Positions 33,735 to 41,884 of a DNA stretch of 64,000 nt are shown one piece after another. Made by a program: the position numbers and the translations under genes. Position 1 is the first letter of the stretch; every line of letters starts with the position of its first letter. This DNA is from Flammeovirgaceae bacterium UBA2338 (GTDB lineage: Bacteria; Bacteroidota; Bacteroidia; Cytophagales; Cyclobacteriaceae), in the NCBI GenBank assembly GCA_002344795.1, contig DDUM01000031.1:1-64000 (forward strand), read 5' to 3'. Below the pieces are notes generated by a model, which saw only the letters and a program-made list of their open reading frames with translations, was not told the DNA's origin and ran no database searches.

Positions 33735-36134
33735 ATGAACAGAAACATTAGAAAAGTTGCAGTGCTAGGATCAGGTGTGATGGGTTCCGCTATCGCCTGT
33801 CATTTTGCCAACATCGGTTGTGCGGTGTTGTTGTTGGATATTGCTCCACGCGAATTGAACGATGAAGAAAAGGCAAAAGGATTATCACTGGATGATCCGC
33901 GTGTAAAGAACCGCATCGTACAATCTTCATTTGATCGCAGCATCAAATCCAGCCCGGGGCCATTGTTTAGCAAAAAATTTGCTTCCCGCATTTCGTTAGG
34001 CAACTTTTCCGATGATATGCCCAAGATCAAAGACTACGACTGGATCATCGAGGTAGTGGTAGAGAACCTGGACATCAAGAAGAAGGTATATGAAGAAGTA
34101 GAAAAGTACAGAACGCCAGGTACACTGGTTACTTCCAATACATCCGGAATTCCTATTCACCTGATGGCAGAAGGTCGCAGTGAAAACTTTAAAAAGAACT
34201 TTTGTGGTACACACTTTTTTAATCCACCGCGCTATTTAAAATTATTCGAGGTAATTCCTACGCCTTTTACCGATCCGGAGGTCACTAAATTCTTACTTCA
34301 CTATGGGGATTTGTACCTGGGCAAAACTACCGTGCTATGCAAGGACACGCCAGCGTTTATTGGAAACAGAGTAGGGGTTTGGGGTTTGTTGAAAGTGATC
34401 GACTCCATGCAAAAGTTGGGCTTAAATGTAGATGAGGTTGATAAACTGACTGGGCCCGTTATTGGAAGACCTAAGTCAGCCACATTCCGCACGTCCGATT
34501 TAGTAGGGTTGGATACTTTGGTGAAAGTGGCCAACAACCTGTATGCGGGTCTGCCAGATGACGAAGCGCGTGATATGTTTAAGCTTCCAGAGGTGGTGGC
34601 TAAACTGGAGGAGAAAAAATGGTTGGGAGATAAAACCGGACAAGGATTTTATAAGAAGACCAAGGATGCAAAAGGTAAAACAGAAATCCTCACCCTGGAT
34701 CTGAACACATTAGAATATAAGCCAAAAACAAAAGCAAAGTTTGCCACACTCGAAACCACCAAGACGATTGATAATCTGAAAGATCGCTTCAAAGTGCTAT
34801 TGGCAGGCAAAGACAATGCGGGTGAATTTTACCGAGATGCTTTTTATGGTCTGTTCCAATACGCCAGTAATCGCATTCCGGAAATCAGCGATGAGCTGTT
34901 CAGAATTGATGATGCAGTGTGTGCTGGCTTCGGATGGGAACTTGGCCCGTTCCAAACCTGGGATGCCGTAGGGGTAGAGAAATCGATCAAAGCCATGGAA
35001 GAAGCAGGGTACAAACCTGCACAGTGGGTGTATGATATGGTGAGCGCTGGCAACACCTCATTTTATAAAGTGCAGAATGGTCTGAATACCTATTATGATA
35101 TTCCTTCCAAATCGTACAAGCAGATTCCTGGCGCACAAGACTTTATTATACTAGAAAACCTCAGCGAGAAAGTAGTTTGGAAAAATGCTGACTCTAAAAT
35201 CACGGATATTGGCGATGGTGTCATCAACTTCTCCTGGCACAGCAAGAGCTACACATTGGGTAGTGCGGTAGTGGAGGGAATGAATTACGCTATCGGTTTA
35301 GCGGAGAAAGACTATCGTGGGCTAGTGATTGGTCATCAGGGTGCTGATTTTTCTTTGGGGGCCAATCTTGGGTTAGTGTTCATGTATGCTATCGAGCAAG
35401 ATTATAATGAGCTCGATTTTATGGTGCGTGCTTTCCAAAATACGGTGATGAGAATTCGCTACTCATCAGTACCGGTAGTAGTTGCACCACATGGACGAAC
35501 ATTAGGTGGAGGTTGTGAAATGACCATGCATGCAGACATTGCACAAGCAGCGGCAGAAACTTATATCGGTTTGGTAGAAGTGGGTGTTGGATTGATCCCG
35601 GGTGGAGGAGGAACAAAAGAGTTTACCAAGCGGGTAAGCGATTCATTGCAGGAAGGGGACGTAGAGTTGAATGCTTTGCAAAATGCCTTTATGAATATTG
35701 CTACAGCAAAAGTGGCGCTGTCCGCAGAGGAAGCCAGAGAAATGGGTGTGTTGCGCAGGATGGATCGCATCAGTATGAACAAAGACAGACAGATTGCAGA
35801 TGCAAAGTCTGCCGTGTTGGAACTGGCCAATGCTGGTTATACTATGCCGGTACAAGCCACCAATATTAAAGTACAGGGGAAAACGGGAATGGCTTTGTTT
35901 GCAGCGGGAATCAATGGTATGAAGATGGGTCGATATATATCTGAGCATGACGAGAAGATTGCTATGAAGATTGCTAATGTGATGTGTGGAGGAGAGCTGA
36001 GTTATGCGCAGGAAGTAAGCGAACAATATTTATTGGACCTGGAACGCGAAGCATTTGTGTCGTTGTGTGGAGAAAAGAAAACGCTGGAGCGGATACAAAG
36101 TATATTGACGGGGGGCAAACCCCTTAGAAATTGA
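33735..36134 (+). CDS. fadN: 3-hydroxyacyl-CoA dehydrogenase / enoyl-CoA hydratase (FadN-like)
   Basis: 799 residues with the dehydrogenase first: NAD-binding motif GSGVMGSAIACHFAN at about 12-26, SNTSGIPIH and the GTHFFNPPRYLKLFEVIPT active-site region at about 155-175. The C-terminal third is a crotonase domain with SLGANLG, the oxyanion-hole segment GRTLGGGCEMTMHAD and the second glutamate in VEVGVGLIPGGGG. The order is that of Bacillus FadN, the reverse of E. coli FadB. It performs the hydration and NAD-dependent oxidation steps of beta-oxidation, working with the FadA-like thiolase and FadE-like dehydrogenase downstream. The TGA stop lies within the left inverted repeat of the four-helix-bundle unit. 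Confidence 0.93.
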   Translation: MNRNIRKVAVLGSGVMGSAIACHFANIGCAVLLLDIAPRELNDEEKAKGLSLDDPRVKNRIVQSSFDRSIKSSPGPLFSKKFASRISLGNFSDDMPKIKDYDWIIEVVVENLDIKKKVYEEVEKYRTPGTLVTSNTSGIPIHLMAEGRSENFKKNFCGTHFFNPPRYLKLFEVIPTPFTDPEVTKFLLHYGDLYLGKTTVLCKDTPAFIGNRVGVWGLLKVIDSMQKLGLNVDEVDKLTGPVIGRPKSATFRTSDLVGLDTLVKVANNLYAGLPDDEARDMFKLPEVVAKLEEKKWLGDKTGQGFYKKTKDAKGKTEILTLDLNTLEYKPKTKAKFATLETTKTIDNLKDRFKVLLAGKDNAGEFYRDAFYGLFQYASNRIPEISDELFRIDDAVCAGFGWELGPFQTWDAVGVEKSIKAMEEAGYKPAQWVYDMVSAGNTSFYKVQNGLNTYYDIPSKSYKQIPGAQDFIILENLSEKVVWKNADSKITDIGDGVINFSWHSKSYTLGSAVVEGMNYAIGLAEKDYRGLVIGHQGADFSLGANLGLVFMYAIEQDYNELDFMVRAFQNTVMRIRYSSVPVVVAPHGRTLGGGCEMTMHADIAQAAAETYIGLVEVGVGLIPGGGGTKEFTKRVSDSLQEGDVELNALQNAFMNIATAKVALSAEEAREMGVLRRMDRISMNKDRQIADAKSAVLELANAGYTMPVQATNIKVQGKTGMALFAAGINGMKMGRYISEHDEKIAMKIANVMCGGELSYAQEVSEQYLLDLEREAFVSLCGEKKTLERIQSILTGGKPLRN

Positions 36135-36158
36135 CAGTTGACAATAACCAGTTGACAA
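36131..36158. repeat. Left inverted repeat of the four-helix-bundle unit
   Basis: A 28-base sequence built from three copies of TTGACA (TTGACAGTTGACA, then GTTGACAA) that overlaps the fadN stop codon and ends immediately before the ATG at 36159. Its reverse complement matches 36541-36568 at 24 of 28 positions. Confidence 0.85.
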
Positions 36159-36536
36159 ATGGCAGCAGGTACTTTTCGGGATTTGACAGTTTATAAAAAG
36201 GCGTTTGCATTGGCTATGGAGATTTATGAAATCTCAAAAGAGTTTCCCAAGGAGGAGCGATATTCTTTGACAGATCAAATAAGGAGATCATCAAGGTCTG
36301 TCTGCGTAAATGTCGGTGAGGGATATAGAAAACGTCAGTACCCGGCACACTTTGTAAGCAAAGCTTCGGATGCTGATATGGAGAATACTGAGACCAGAAT
36401 TTGGTTGGACTTTGCTTATGCTAGTAAATACATTACTGATGACATCAAGCAAGATATGGAATCAAAAGCTGTGGAGGTTGGCAAGTTACTTAATCACATG
36501 ATTGAAAACCCTGAAAAATACGCAAGGAAAAAATAA
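36159..36536 (+). CDS. Four-helix-bundle protein (23S rRNA intervening-sequence type)
   Basis: 125 residues with the family pattern: F-R-D-L-x-V-Y-K-K-A at the start, EISKEFPKEERYSLTDQIRRSSRSVCVNVGEGYRKR at about 25-62, then two further helices. Members were first found inside intervening sequences of 23S rRNA genes, but occur free-standing in Bacteroidota; their function is not settled (nucleic-acid binding is suggested by basic residues). Here it lies between fadN and fadA and is bordered exactly by inverted repeats that could fold the whole coding segment into a loop in the mRNA. The arms recur after fadA without this gene. Confidence 0.9.
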   Translation: MAAGTFRDLTVYKKAFALAMEIYEISKEFPKEERYSLTDQIRRSSRSVCVNVGEGYRKRQYPAHFVSKASDADMENTETRIWLDFAYASKYITDDIKQDMESKAVEVGKLLNHMIENPEKYARKK

Positions 36537-36540
36537 CACG

Positions 36541-36568
36541 TTGTCAACTGCAGATTGTCAATTGTCAA
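36541..36568. repeat. Right inverted repeat of the four-helix-bundle unit
   Basis: TTGTCAACTG, CAG, ATTGTCAA, T, TGTCAA; complementary to 36131-36158 with 4 mismatches in 28. It begins 4 bases after the stop of the four-helix-bundle gene. 31 bases starting at 36539 also match 37829-37859 after fadA at 26 positions. Confidence 0.85.
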
Positions 36569-36589
36569 CCTAAAATAATATTAACGTAG

Positions 36590-36619
36590 CTAAAGACTCA
36601 ATACTAATTACTAAAGACT
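36590..36619. repeat. CTAAAGACT direct repeats before fadA
   Basis: CTAAAGACT occurs at 36590-36598 and 36611-36619, each followed by an AATA/ACTAAT-like tail, ending 7 bases before the fadA ATG. The ACTAAT units resemble those in front of fadN. Confidence 0.45.
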
Positions 36620-36626
36620 AATAACT

Positions 36627-37802
36627 ATGGACTCTTATATAGTAGCAGGATACAGAACAGCAGTAGGAAAAGCCAAGAAGGGTGGCTTCCGGTTTACACG
36701 ACCCGATGACTTAGCCGCTGAAGTGATTAAACATTTGGTGAAATCAGTGCCGGGCTTGGAAAACAAAATGGTGGATGATCTTTTTGTGGGAAATGCAGTG
36801 CCAGAAGCAGAACAAGGTATGCAAATGGGAAGAATCATTTCTCTGTTGTCTTTGGGTATTGAAATACCAGGAATGATTGTGAACCGGTATTGTGGCTCCG
36901 GGTTGGAAACCATTGCCATCGCCAGCCAGCGTATTCAAGCCGGGCAGGCCGATGTGATCATTGCCGGGGGAACAGAGTCGATGTCTTTGGTGCCGGTAAT
37001 GGGTTACAAGACAGCATTGAATTATGCCATTGCAAAGGACAACCCTACTTACTATACCAGCATGGGATTGACTGCGGAAGAGGTATCCAAACAATATAAA
37101 ATCTCACGCGAAGCACAAGATCAGTTTTCTTATGAGTCGCACATGAAAGCAGCAGCAGCATGGGAGGCAGGAAAATTCAAAGAGGAAGTCGTTCCCATTA
37201 CGGTAAAAGAGACGTACGTGGATGCGGATATGAAAAAGAAAACACGTGAGTTTGTCGTGGAGAAAGACGAAGGGATTCGCCCGGATACCACGCCTGAAGG
37301 ATTGGCGAAACTGAGACCTGTATTTGCAGTAGGAGGAAGTGTGACTGCAGGAAATTCTTCTCAAACTTCTGATGGTGCTGCATTTGTTGTTGTGATGTCG
37401 GAGAGGAAGGTGAAGCAATTGAATGTGAAACCTATTGCCCGCTTAGTGAGCTATGCCACGGCAGGTGTTGATCCGCGCATCATGGGGATAGGCCCTGTGG
37501 CCGCTGTTCCCAAAGCATTAAAGATTGCGGGAATGAAATTGGACGACATGGATTTGATTGAATTGAATGAGGCCTTCGCAGCACAGTCTTTGGCAGTGGT
37601 TCAGGAGTTAGGAATAGATAAGAGCAAATTAAATGTAAATGGAGGCGCCATTGCAGTCGGTCACCCACTGGGATCTTCCGGGGCGCGGTTATCCGTGCAG
37701 TTGTTTAATGAAATGCGCAGACAAAAGAAAAAGTATGGTATGGTGACAGCCTGTGTGGGCGGAGGACAAGGAGTGGCGGGGATTTATGAGTTTTTAAGTT
37801 GA
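36627..37802 (+). CDS. fadA: Acetyl-CoA C-acyltransferase (thiolase, FadA-like)
   Basis: 391 residues, the usual thiolase length. The nucleophilic cysteine is Cys89 in NRYCGSGLETIA; the catalytic His is in GGAIAVGHPLGSSGARL and the second cysteine in ACVGGGQGVAGIYE. It cleaves 3-ketoacyl-CoA with CoA to acetyl-CoA and a shortened acyl-CoA, the last step of the cycle, using the product of the fadN-like gene. Its TGA stop is formed by the first TTGACA of a repeat block, in the same phase as at the fadN stop. Confidence 0.95.
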   Translation: MDSYIVAGYRTAVGKAKKGGFRFTRPDDLAAEVIKHLVKSVPGLENKMVDDLFVGNAVPEAEQGMQMGRIISLLSLGIEIPGMIVNRYCGSGLETIAIASQRIQAGQADVIIAGGTESMSLVPVMGYKTALNYAIAKDNPTYYTSMGLTAEEVSKQYKISREAQDQFSYESHMKAAAAWEAGKFKEEVVPITVKETYVDADMKKKTREFVVEKDEGIRPDTTPEGLAKLRPVFAVGGSVTAGNSSQTSDGAAFVVVMSERKVKQLNVKPIARLVSYATAGVDPRIMGIGPVAAVPKALKIAGMKLDDMDLIELNEAFAAQSLAVVQELGIDKSKLNVNGGAIAVGHPLGSSGARLSVQLFNEMRRQKKKYGMVTACVGGGQGVAGIYEFLS

Positions 37803-37860
37803 CAGTTGACATAAAACAAATTGACAAAGCGTTGCCAACTGCCCTTTGTCAATCGTCAAC
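37798..37860. repeat. TTGACA repeat block without inserted gene
   Basis: Left part GTTGACAGTTGACA (37798-37811) and ATTGACAAAG (37820-37829); right part starts CGTTGCCAACTG and contains CTTTGTCAAT (37844-37853) and CGTCAAC. ATTGACAAAG and CTTTGTCAAT form a perfect 10-bp stem. The two parts correspond to the left and right arms around the four-helix-bundle gene at 36159, here directly joined. Confidence 0.8.
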
Positions 37861-37899
37861 TATTACAATCAAAGAGATATTAAAATTAATAGCATAATC

Positions 37900-39702
37900 A
37901 TGAGCACAACAACAGAAACCAAAACAATCAAAGGAGGTGAGTTCTTAATCAGAGAAACACCTGCCAGTGAAATTTTTATTCCAGAGGAGTGGACAGAAGA
38001 GCAATTGATGATTGCTAAAACCTGTGACGATTTTTTAGAGCAGGAAGTATATCCTAAACTGGATGCCATTGATGATATTAAGGGCAATCCGAAACTAATG
38101 CCGGATATTCTGGATAAAGCGGGAGAGCTGGGATTGTTGGGAACATCCGTTCCTCAAGAGTATGGTGGTTTTGGAATGGACTTTAACACGACAATGTTGG
38201 TAGCAGAAAAAATTGGCGCGGGTCATTCTGTAGCCGTTGCGCTTTCTGCCCATACAGGTATTGGCACACTACCCATACTTTATTATGGTAATGATGAACA
38301 AAAGAAAAAGTATTTGCCCAAGCTCGCTACTGGAGAATGGAAAGCCGCATATTGTTTGACAGAACCAGATTCTGGATCTGATGCAAATTCAGGAAAGACA
38401 AAAGCCAAATTGACAGCCGATGGAAAACACTTCCTCCTCAATGGACAGAAGATGTGGATTACCAACGGTGGTTTTGCGGATGTGTTTATTGTGTTTGCCA
38501 AAATTGATGATGATAAAAACTTAAGTGCTTTTATCGTGGAGAAGTCATTTGGGGGCATTACAATGAACGAAGAGGAGCGTAAGATGGGGATCAAGGGATC
38601 CTCTACGCGCCAGATCTTTTTTAATGATTGCAAGGTGCCTATCGAAAACCAGTTAAGCGAACGGGAGAATGGATTTAAGATAGCAGTTAATATTCTGAAT
38701 ATTGGACGGATCAAATTAGGGGTAGCCGCAATAGGGGGCTCGAAGATGGCAATTTCCAAGGCTGTGAATTACTCCAAGGAGCGCAAGCAATTCGGAACAG
38801 CCATATCTAACTTTGGAGCGATTAAACATAAGATAGCTGAGGTAGCTACACATATTTTTGCATCGGAGTCAGCGCACTACCGTGCAGGCCAAAACATTGA
38901 TGATTCTTATGCCGCGATGGTAGCTGGGGGAATGGATGCAGCCAAGGCAAAATTGAAATCAACAGAGGAGTTTGCTATCGAATGCGCCATACTTAAAGTG
39001 CACGGTTCAGAAGTGTTGGACTTTGCCGTAGATGAAGGAGTACAAATTTATGGAGGAATGGGATTTTCTGCAGAGGGGCCTATGGATCGTGCGTATAGAG
39101 ATGCACGGATCAACAGAATTTTTGAAGGAACCAATGAGATCAATCGCATGCTGACTATCGACATGTTGTTGAAGCGTGCTATGAAGGGCCATATCGATTT
39201 GATGAATCCTGCCATGGCCGTACAAAAAGAACTGGTGTCGATTCCTGATTTTGGTGCTGCAGAGGAAGAGGGACTTTTTGTAAAGGAAAAGAAAGCGTTG
39301 TTGAATTTGAAAAAGGCAGGATTGATGGTGGCCGGAGCGGCCGTGCAGAAATACATGCAAAAACTTTCTGACGAGCAGGAGATACTGATGAACCTGGCGG
39401 ATATGTTGATCGAAGGGTATGTGGCCGAGTCAACACTATTGCGTGTGGAGAAATTGATTGGTATGAAAGGGGAAGCTGCCTGTGAGATTCAGAAAGAGAT
39501 GGCAATAATTTATTTGCATCATGCCATTGAAAAGGCAACATCTGCGGGCAAGGAAGCCATTTATGCTTTTGCTGAAGGAGATGAGCAGAGGCTGATGCTG
39601 TTGGGCTTGAAGAGGTTTACCAAAATAGAGCCTTACAACCTGAAGAATGCACGTAGGAAAGTGGCGGATTATGTGATTGAAAAAGGGAGGTATCCTTTTT
39701 AG
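37900..39702 (+). CDS. fadE: Acyl-CoA dehydrogenase (FadE-like)
   Basis: 600 residues from the ATG at 37900; an earlier in-frame ATG at 37846 lies inside the repeat block and is unlikely. The core has ALSAHTGIGTLPI, CLTEPDSGSDA and MWITNGGFADVFIVFA (FAD and substrate binding), ERKQFGTAI and the C-terminal VQIYGGMGFSAEGPMDRAYRDARINRIFEGTNEI segment. The catalytic Glu is expected in the region just before it. A C-terminal extension of about 170 residues is as in Bacillus FadE (about 594 residues). It introduces the first double bond in beta-oxidation; an electron-transferring flavoprotein is not in the window. Confidence 0.93.
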   Translation: MSTTTETKTIKGGEFLIRETPASEIFIPEEWTEEQLMIAKTCDDFLEQEVYPKLDAIDDIKGNPKLMPDILDKAGELGLLGTSVPQEYGGFGMDFNTTMLVAEKIGAGHSVAVALSAHTGIGTLPILYYGNDEQKKKYLPKLATGEWKAAYCLTEPDSGSDANSGKTKAKLTADGKHFLLNGQKMWITNGGFADVFIVFAKIDDDKNLSAFIVEKSFGGITMNEEERKMGIKGSSTRQIFFNDCKVPIENQLSERENGFKIAVNILNIGRIKLGVAAIGGSKMAISKAVNYSKERKQFGTAISNFGAIKHKIAEVATHIFASESAHYRAGQNIDDSYAAMVAGGMDAAKAKLKSTEEFAIECAILKVHGSEVLDFAVDEGVQIYGGMGFSAEGPMDRAYRDARINRIFEGTNEINRMLTIDMLLKRAMKGHIDLMNPAMAVQKELVSIPDFGAAEEEGLFVKEKKALLNLKKAGLMVAGAAVQKYMQKLSDEQEILMNLADMLIEGYVAESTLLRVEKLIGMKGEAACEIQKEMAIIYLHHAIEKATSAGKEAIYAFAEGDEQRLMLLGLKRFTKIEPYNLKNARRKVADYVIEKGRYPF

Positions 39703-39780
39703 GGTATGAAAGATATGTATGTGCCTCAAGAAGAGGTTTCGGCTTAATACAATTGTCTGTTTAAGTCGAAACTACTTCAA

Positions 39781-40530
39781 TTATTTGACACCAAGTTGCC
39801 CTTTTACGTAAGCCGCTTCTTCAGTTAAATTCTGCATGCGTCTCCCTTCTCTCAGATAACGAAGTTTATCATTACCACTGCTTTCCTCATAAAGCTTTTT
39901 GTACTTGGCTTGGTTATCTCTTACATATTCTAAATTTTTCACAGCTACATAGAGAATATATTCCCTAAACTTAAAATAACGATCGTTATCAATATAAGGC
40001 TTGGAGTAGATTAAAGCATTTGTTATTATATCTAAATCAACCGCTTTGTGCCTATACAAAATGTCCATATAATAATTTAGCCGCTCAATAACTTCTGGGC
40101 TTGGATTTTCCTTTATCAGGAAGTCTCTGATCATGCGAAGAGCCAGTCCTTGAACTCCATAGGTTTCTCGTTTCTCTTTGTCTGAATAAATGCCTTCTTC
40201 ACCGATCACATCAGCTAGGAGAGGAGTTATAATGGCATCTAACTCCTTCCAGGTTCGGACGAGCCTGTCATTTTTTGTAAAAATTTCCATTTGCACCTTA
40301 TCCAAATCCCCAAACGGAATCTTCTCTTCATAATTGCTGACAAAAGCGTTATTTAAAGCTAAGCCCTGGTTCCATTGTGGAGGAGTAGCCAAAAGCTTTT
40401 CAGCATTTCGACTGGCTCGCTCTTTCAAGGCCTGCTTTTCAGAATCAACTTCTGGTTGACAGGAAATGGATATAACCAGCATTGCAAGGAACAGATTTTT
40501 CGATTGATTGAGAAAGCTTATATTTTTCAT
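39781..40530 (-). CDS. Lipoprotein of unknown function (249 aa)
   Basis: The N-terminus is a lipoprotein signal (NLFLAMLVISISC, lipidated Cys near residue 24), followed by an Asp/Glu/Lys-rich mature protein that appears entirely helical (ERLNYYMDILYRHKAVDLD, YVAVKNLEYVRDNQAKYKKLYEE). No known domain is recognised. It is encoded 15 bases after the Cys-rich exported protein on the same strand, so the pair is probably one transcript. Localisation is the inner or outer membrane, facing the periplasm or outside. Confidence 0.7.
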   Translation of the reverse strand: MKNISFLNQSKNLFLAMLVISISCQPEVDSEKQALKERASRNAEKLLATPPQWNQGLALNNAFVSNYEEKIPFGDLDKVQMEIFTKNDRLVRTWKELDAIITPLLADVIGEEGIYSDKEKRETYGVQGLALRMIRDFLIKENPSPEVIERLNYYMDILYRHKAVDLDIITNALIYSKPYIDNDRYFKFREYILYVAVKNLEYVRDNQAKYKKLYEESSGNDKLRYLREGRRMQNLTEEAAYVKGQLGVK

Positions 40531-40545
40531 AATATTTTGTATTAA

Positions 40546-40968
40546 CTAGTCATACTCTCCACACTCATCACAATATATTATCAACTCATTGGTGGCAGCA
40601 TTATACTCCCAGTCACATGTAGAACAACCACCTCCAGCTATGGGCTGACAACAATTACCAAATACACTAAAGTCAATAAAGGGATCAAGGCCTTGGTTTC
40701 TATATGTTTCATCTGTTTCGTCTTGTGGGGGAGAACCAGGTGGATGATACCTAACATACCAATCTTCAGAAACGCAACCATTGCCAGTATCATTGAACCA
40801 AAATTCTACATAATCCATTGCGTCATCATCTACAATTGTAGAGCAACTGTTAGTATAATAATTTCCATCGGGCGCAATATTTTGAGCTTCCACGAACACA
40901 TTCTTGCGGTTAAAATTCACACCGAAAAGGAAAATGCATATCAAAATAAATTTAGAGTATTTTTTCAC
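40546..40968 (-). CDS. Small secreted cysteine-rich protein of unknown function (140 aa)
   Basis: A signal peptide (about 1-29; core FILICIFLFGV, cleavage near VEAQ) precedes a highly acidic mature domain with nine cysteines arranged as NSC, NGC, NCC, GGC, STC and YCDEC. The CC/CxxC clusters suggest several disulfides or a metal site. Trp and Tyr are frequent (YVEFWFND, DWYVRYHPPGSPP). No family is recognised. It leads a two-gene unit with the lipoprotein downstream; convergent with fadE and divergent from the TetR operon. Confidence 0.65.
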   Translation of the reverse strand: MKKYSKFILICIFLFGVNFNRKNVFVEAQNIAPDGNYYTNSCSTIVDDDAMDYVEFWFNDTGNGCVSEDWYVRYHPPGSPPQDETDETYRNQGLDPFIDFSVFGNCCQPIAGGGCSTCDWEYNAATNELIIYCDECGEYD

Positions 40969-41240
40969 ATTTAGGAAAAGCTAAATTTTGTATTACTGCC
41001 TATCCGTATACGTTTAAATGTTAAAATATATTTTGATACTAAGAGTTTAATTATTTGGTTTAAGCACAACTGTACCTTGAGATAAATCTTTATATCTTTT
41101 TACTTTTCCTATCATCTTCTCTGTTTGAGTCAGTTTTTCTAATGGGAGAAGGCTCCATCGGCTTCAAAAACGCGCATTTTCACGATTGTTGTAAATTTGT
41201 GAGAACAAATCACCATCTAATCCGTATTTTAGCGTAATTG

Positions 41241-41258
41241 TTTAACAAAATTGTTAAA
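41241..41258. promoter_or_regulatory. Likely TetR operator overlapping the tetR start
   Basis: TTTAACAA and TTGTTAAA arms with a two-base AA centre form an 18-base palindrome ending two bases before the GTG at 41260 and covering the alternative TTG start at 41251. TetR proteins usually bind such sites to repress their own operon. Confidence 0.6.
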
Positions 41259-41259
41259 A

Positions 41260-41880
41260 GTGTCAAAGACGGATTTAAGGTCGAGCGAGGAACTCATACT
41301 CAACGCAGCAATTAAGGTGTTTACCCGCAAGGGATATGCAGGTGCGCGCATGGAAGAGATTGCCAAAGAAGCAGGAATCAACAGGGCATTGCTTCACTAT
41401 TATTTCAGAGATAAGGAGACCATGTTCAACCTCATTTTCGAAACAAAATTCAAAGAGTTCTTTACCGGGCTTTTTGGAGCGTTCCAATCGGATGCTCCGT
41501 TTTTTGAAAAGATCAAAAGGATTATTGATCATGAGATCACCGTACTTTCCAAACATCCGGATCTGGCCAGGTTCGTCATTATGGAAATAGCACAACAGCC
41601 AGACCGGCTTATTCAGTTTGGTCAAAAGCTGGGACTCAATCCGAGAATGATGCTGGAAAATTTCCAAAAGGAGATCCAACAAAACGTTCTGGAGGGAAAA
41701 ATCAGACCCATTGATGGCAGGCAACTGCTAATGAACATCATCTCGATTTGTATTTACCCCTTTGTGGCTAAGTCCATTATCAAAACGATGATGCAGATGG
41801 ATGAAAATACATTTCTCGATCTTATGGGAAAAAGAAAAAAAGATGCTTACGAATTTATCATTAACGCTATAACACCTTAG
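41260..41880 (+). CDS. TetR/AcrR family transcriptional regulator of an efflux operon
   Basis: 206 residues if the GTG at 41260 is used; TTG at 41251 is the alternative but falls inside the palindrome. The N-terminal DNA-binding domain is ILNAAIKVFTRKGYAGARMEEIAKEAGINRALLHYYFRDKETMFN. The remainder is the helical ligand-binding domain. It leads a block with TolC, an HlyD-like lipoprotein, two ABC ATPases and two ABC-2 permeases, equivalent in content to the cecR-ybhGFSR group of E. coli. It probably represses that block through 41241-41258. Confidence 0.92.
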   Translation: MSKTDLRSSEELILNAAIKVFTRKGYAGARMEEIAKEAGINRALLHYYFRDKETMFNLIFETKFKEFFTGLFGAFQSDAPFFEKIKRIIDHEITVLSKHPDLARFVIMEIAQQPDRLIQFGQKLGLNPRMMLENFQKEIQQNVLEGKIRPIDGRQLLMNIISICIYPFVAKSIIKTMMQMDENTFLDLMGKRKKDAYEFIINAITP

Positions 41881-41884
41881 TAAT

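Noticed and set aside
35643..36026. 127-codon minus-strand frame inside fadN
   Set aside because: Histidine-rich antisense shadow of a well-supported enzyme gene.
36131..36568. CRISPR-like interpretation of the TTGACA repeats
   Set aside because: Units are short, unevenly spaced and inverted, with a gene between the arms; no spacer pattern and no cas genes.
37240..37260. CACGTG core inside fadA considered as another parS site
   Set aside because: Only the central hexamer matches; flanks do not fit TGTTNCACGTGAAACA.
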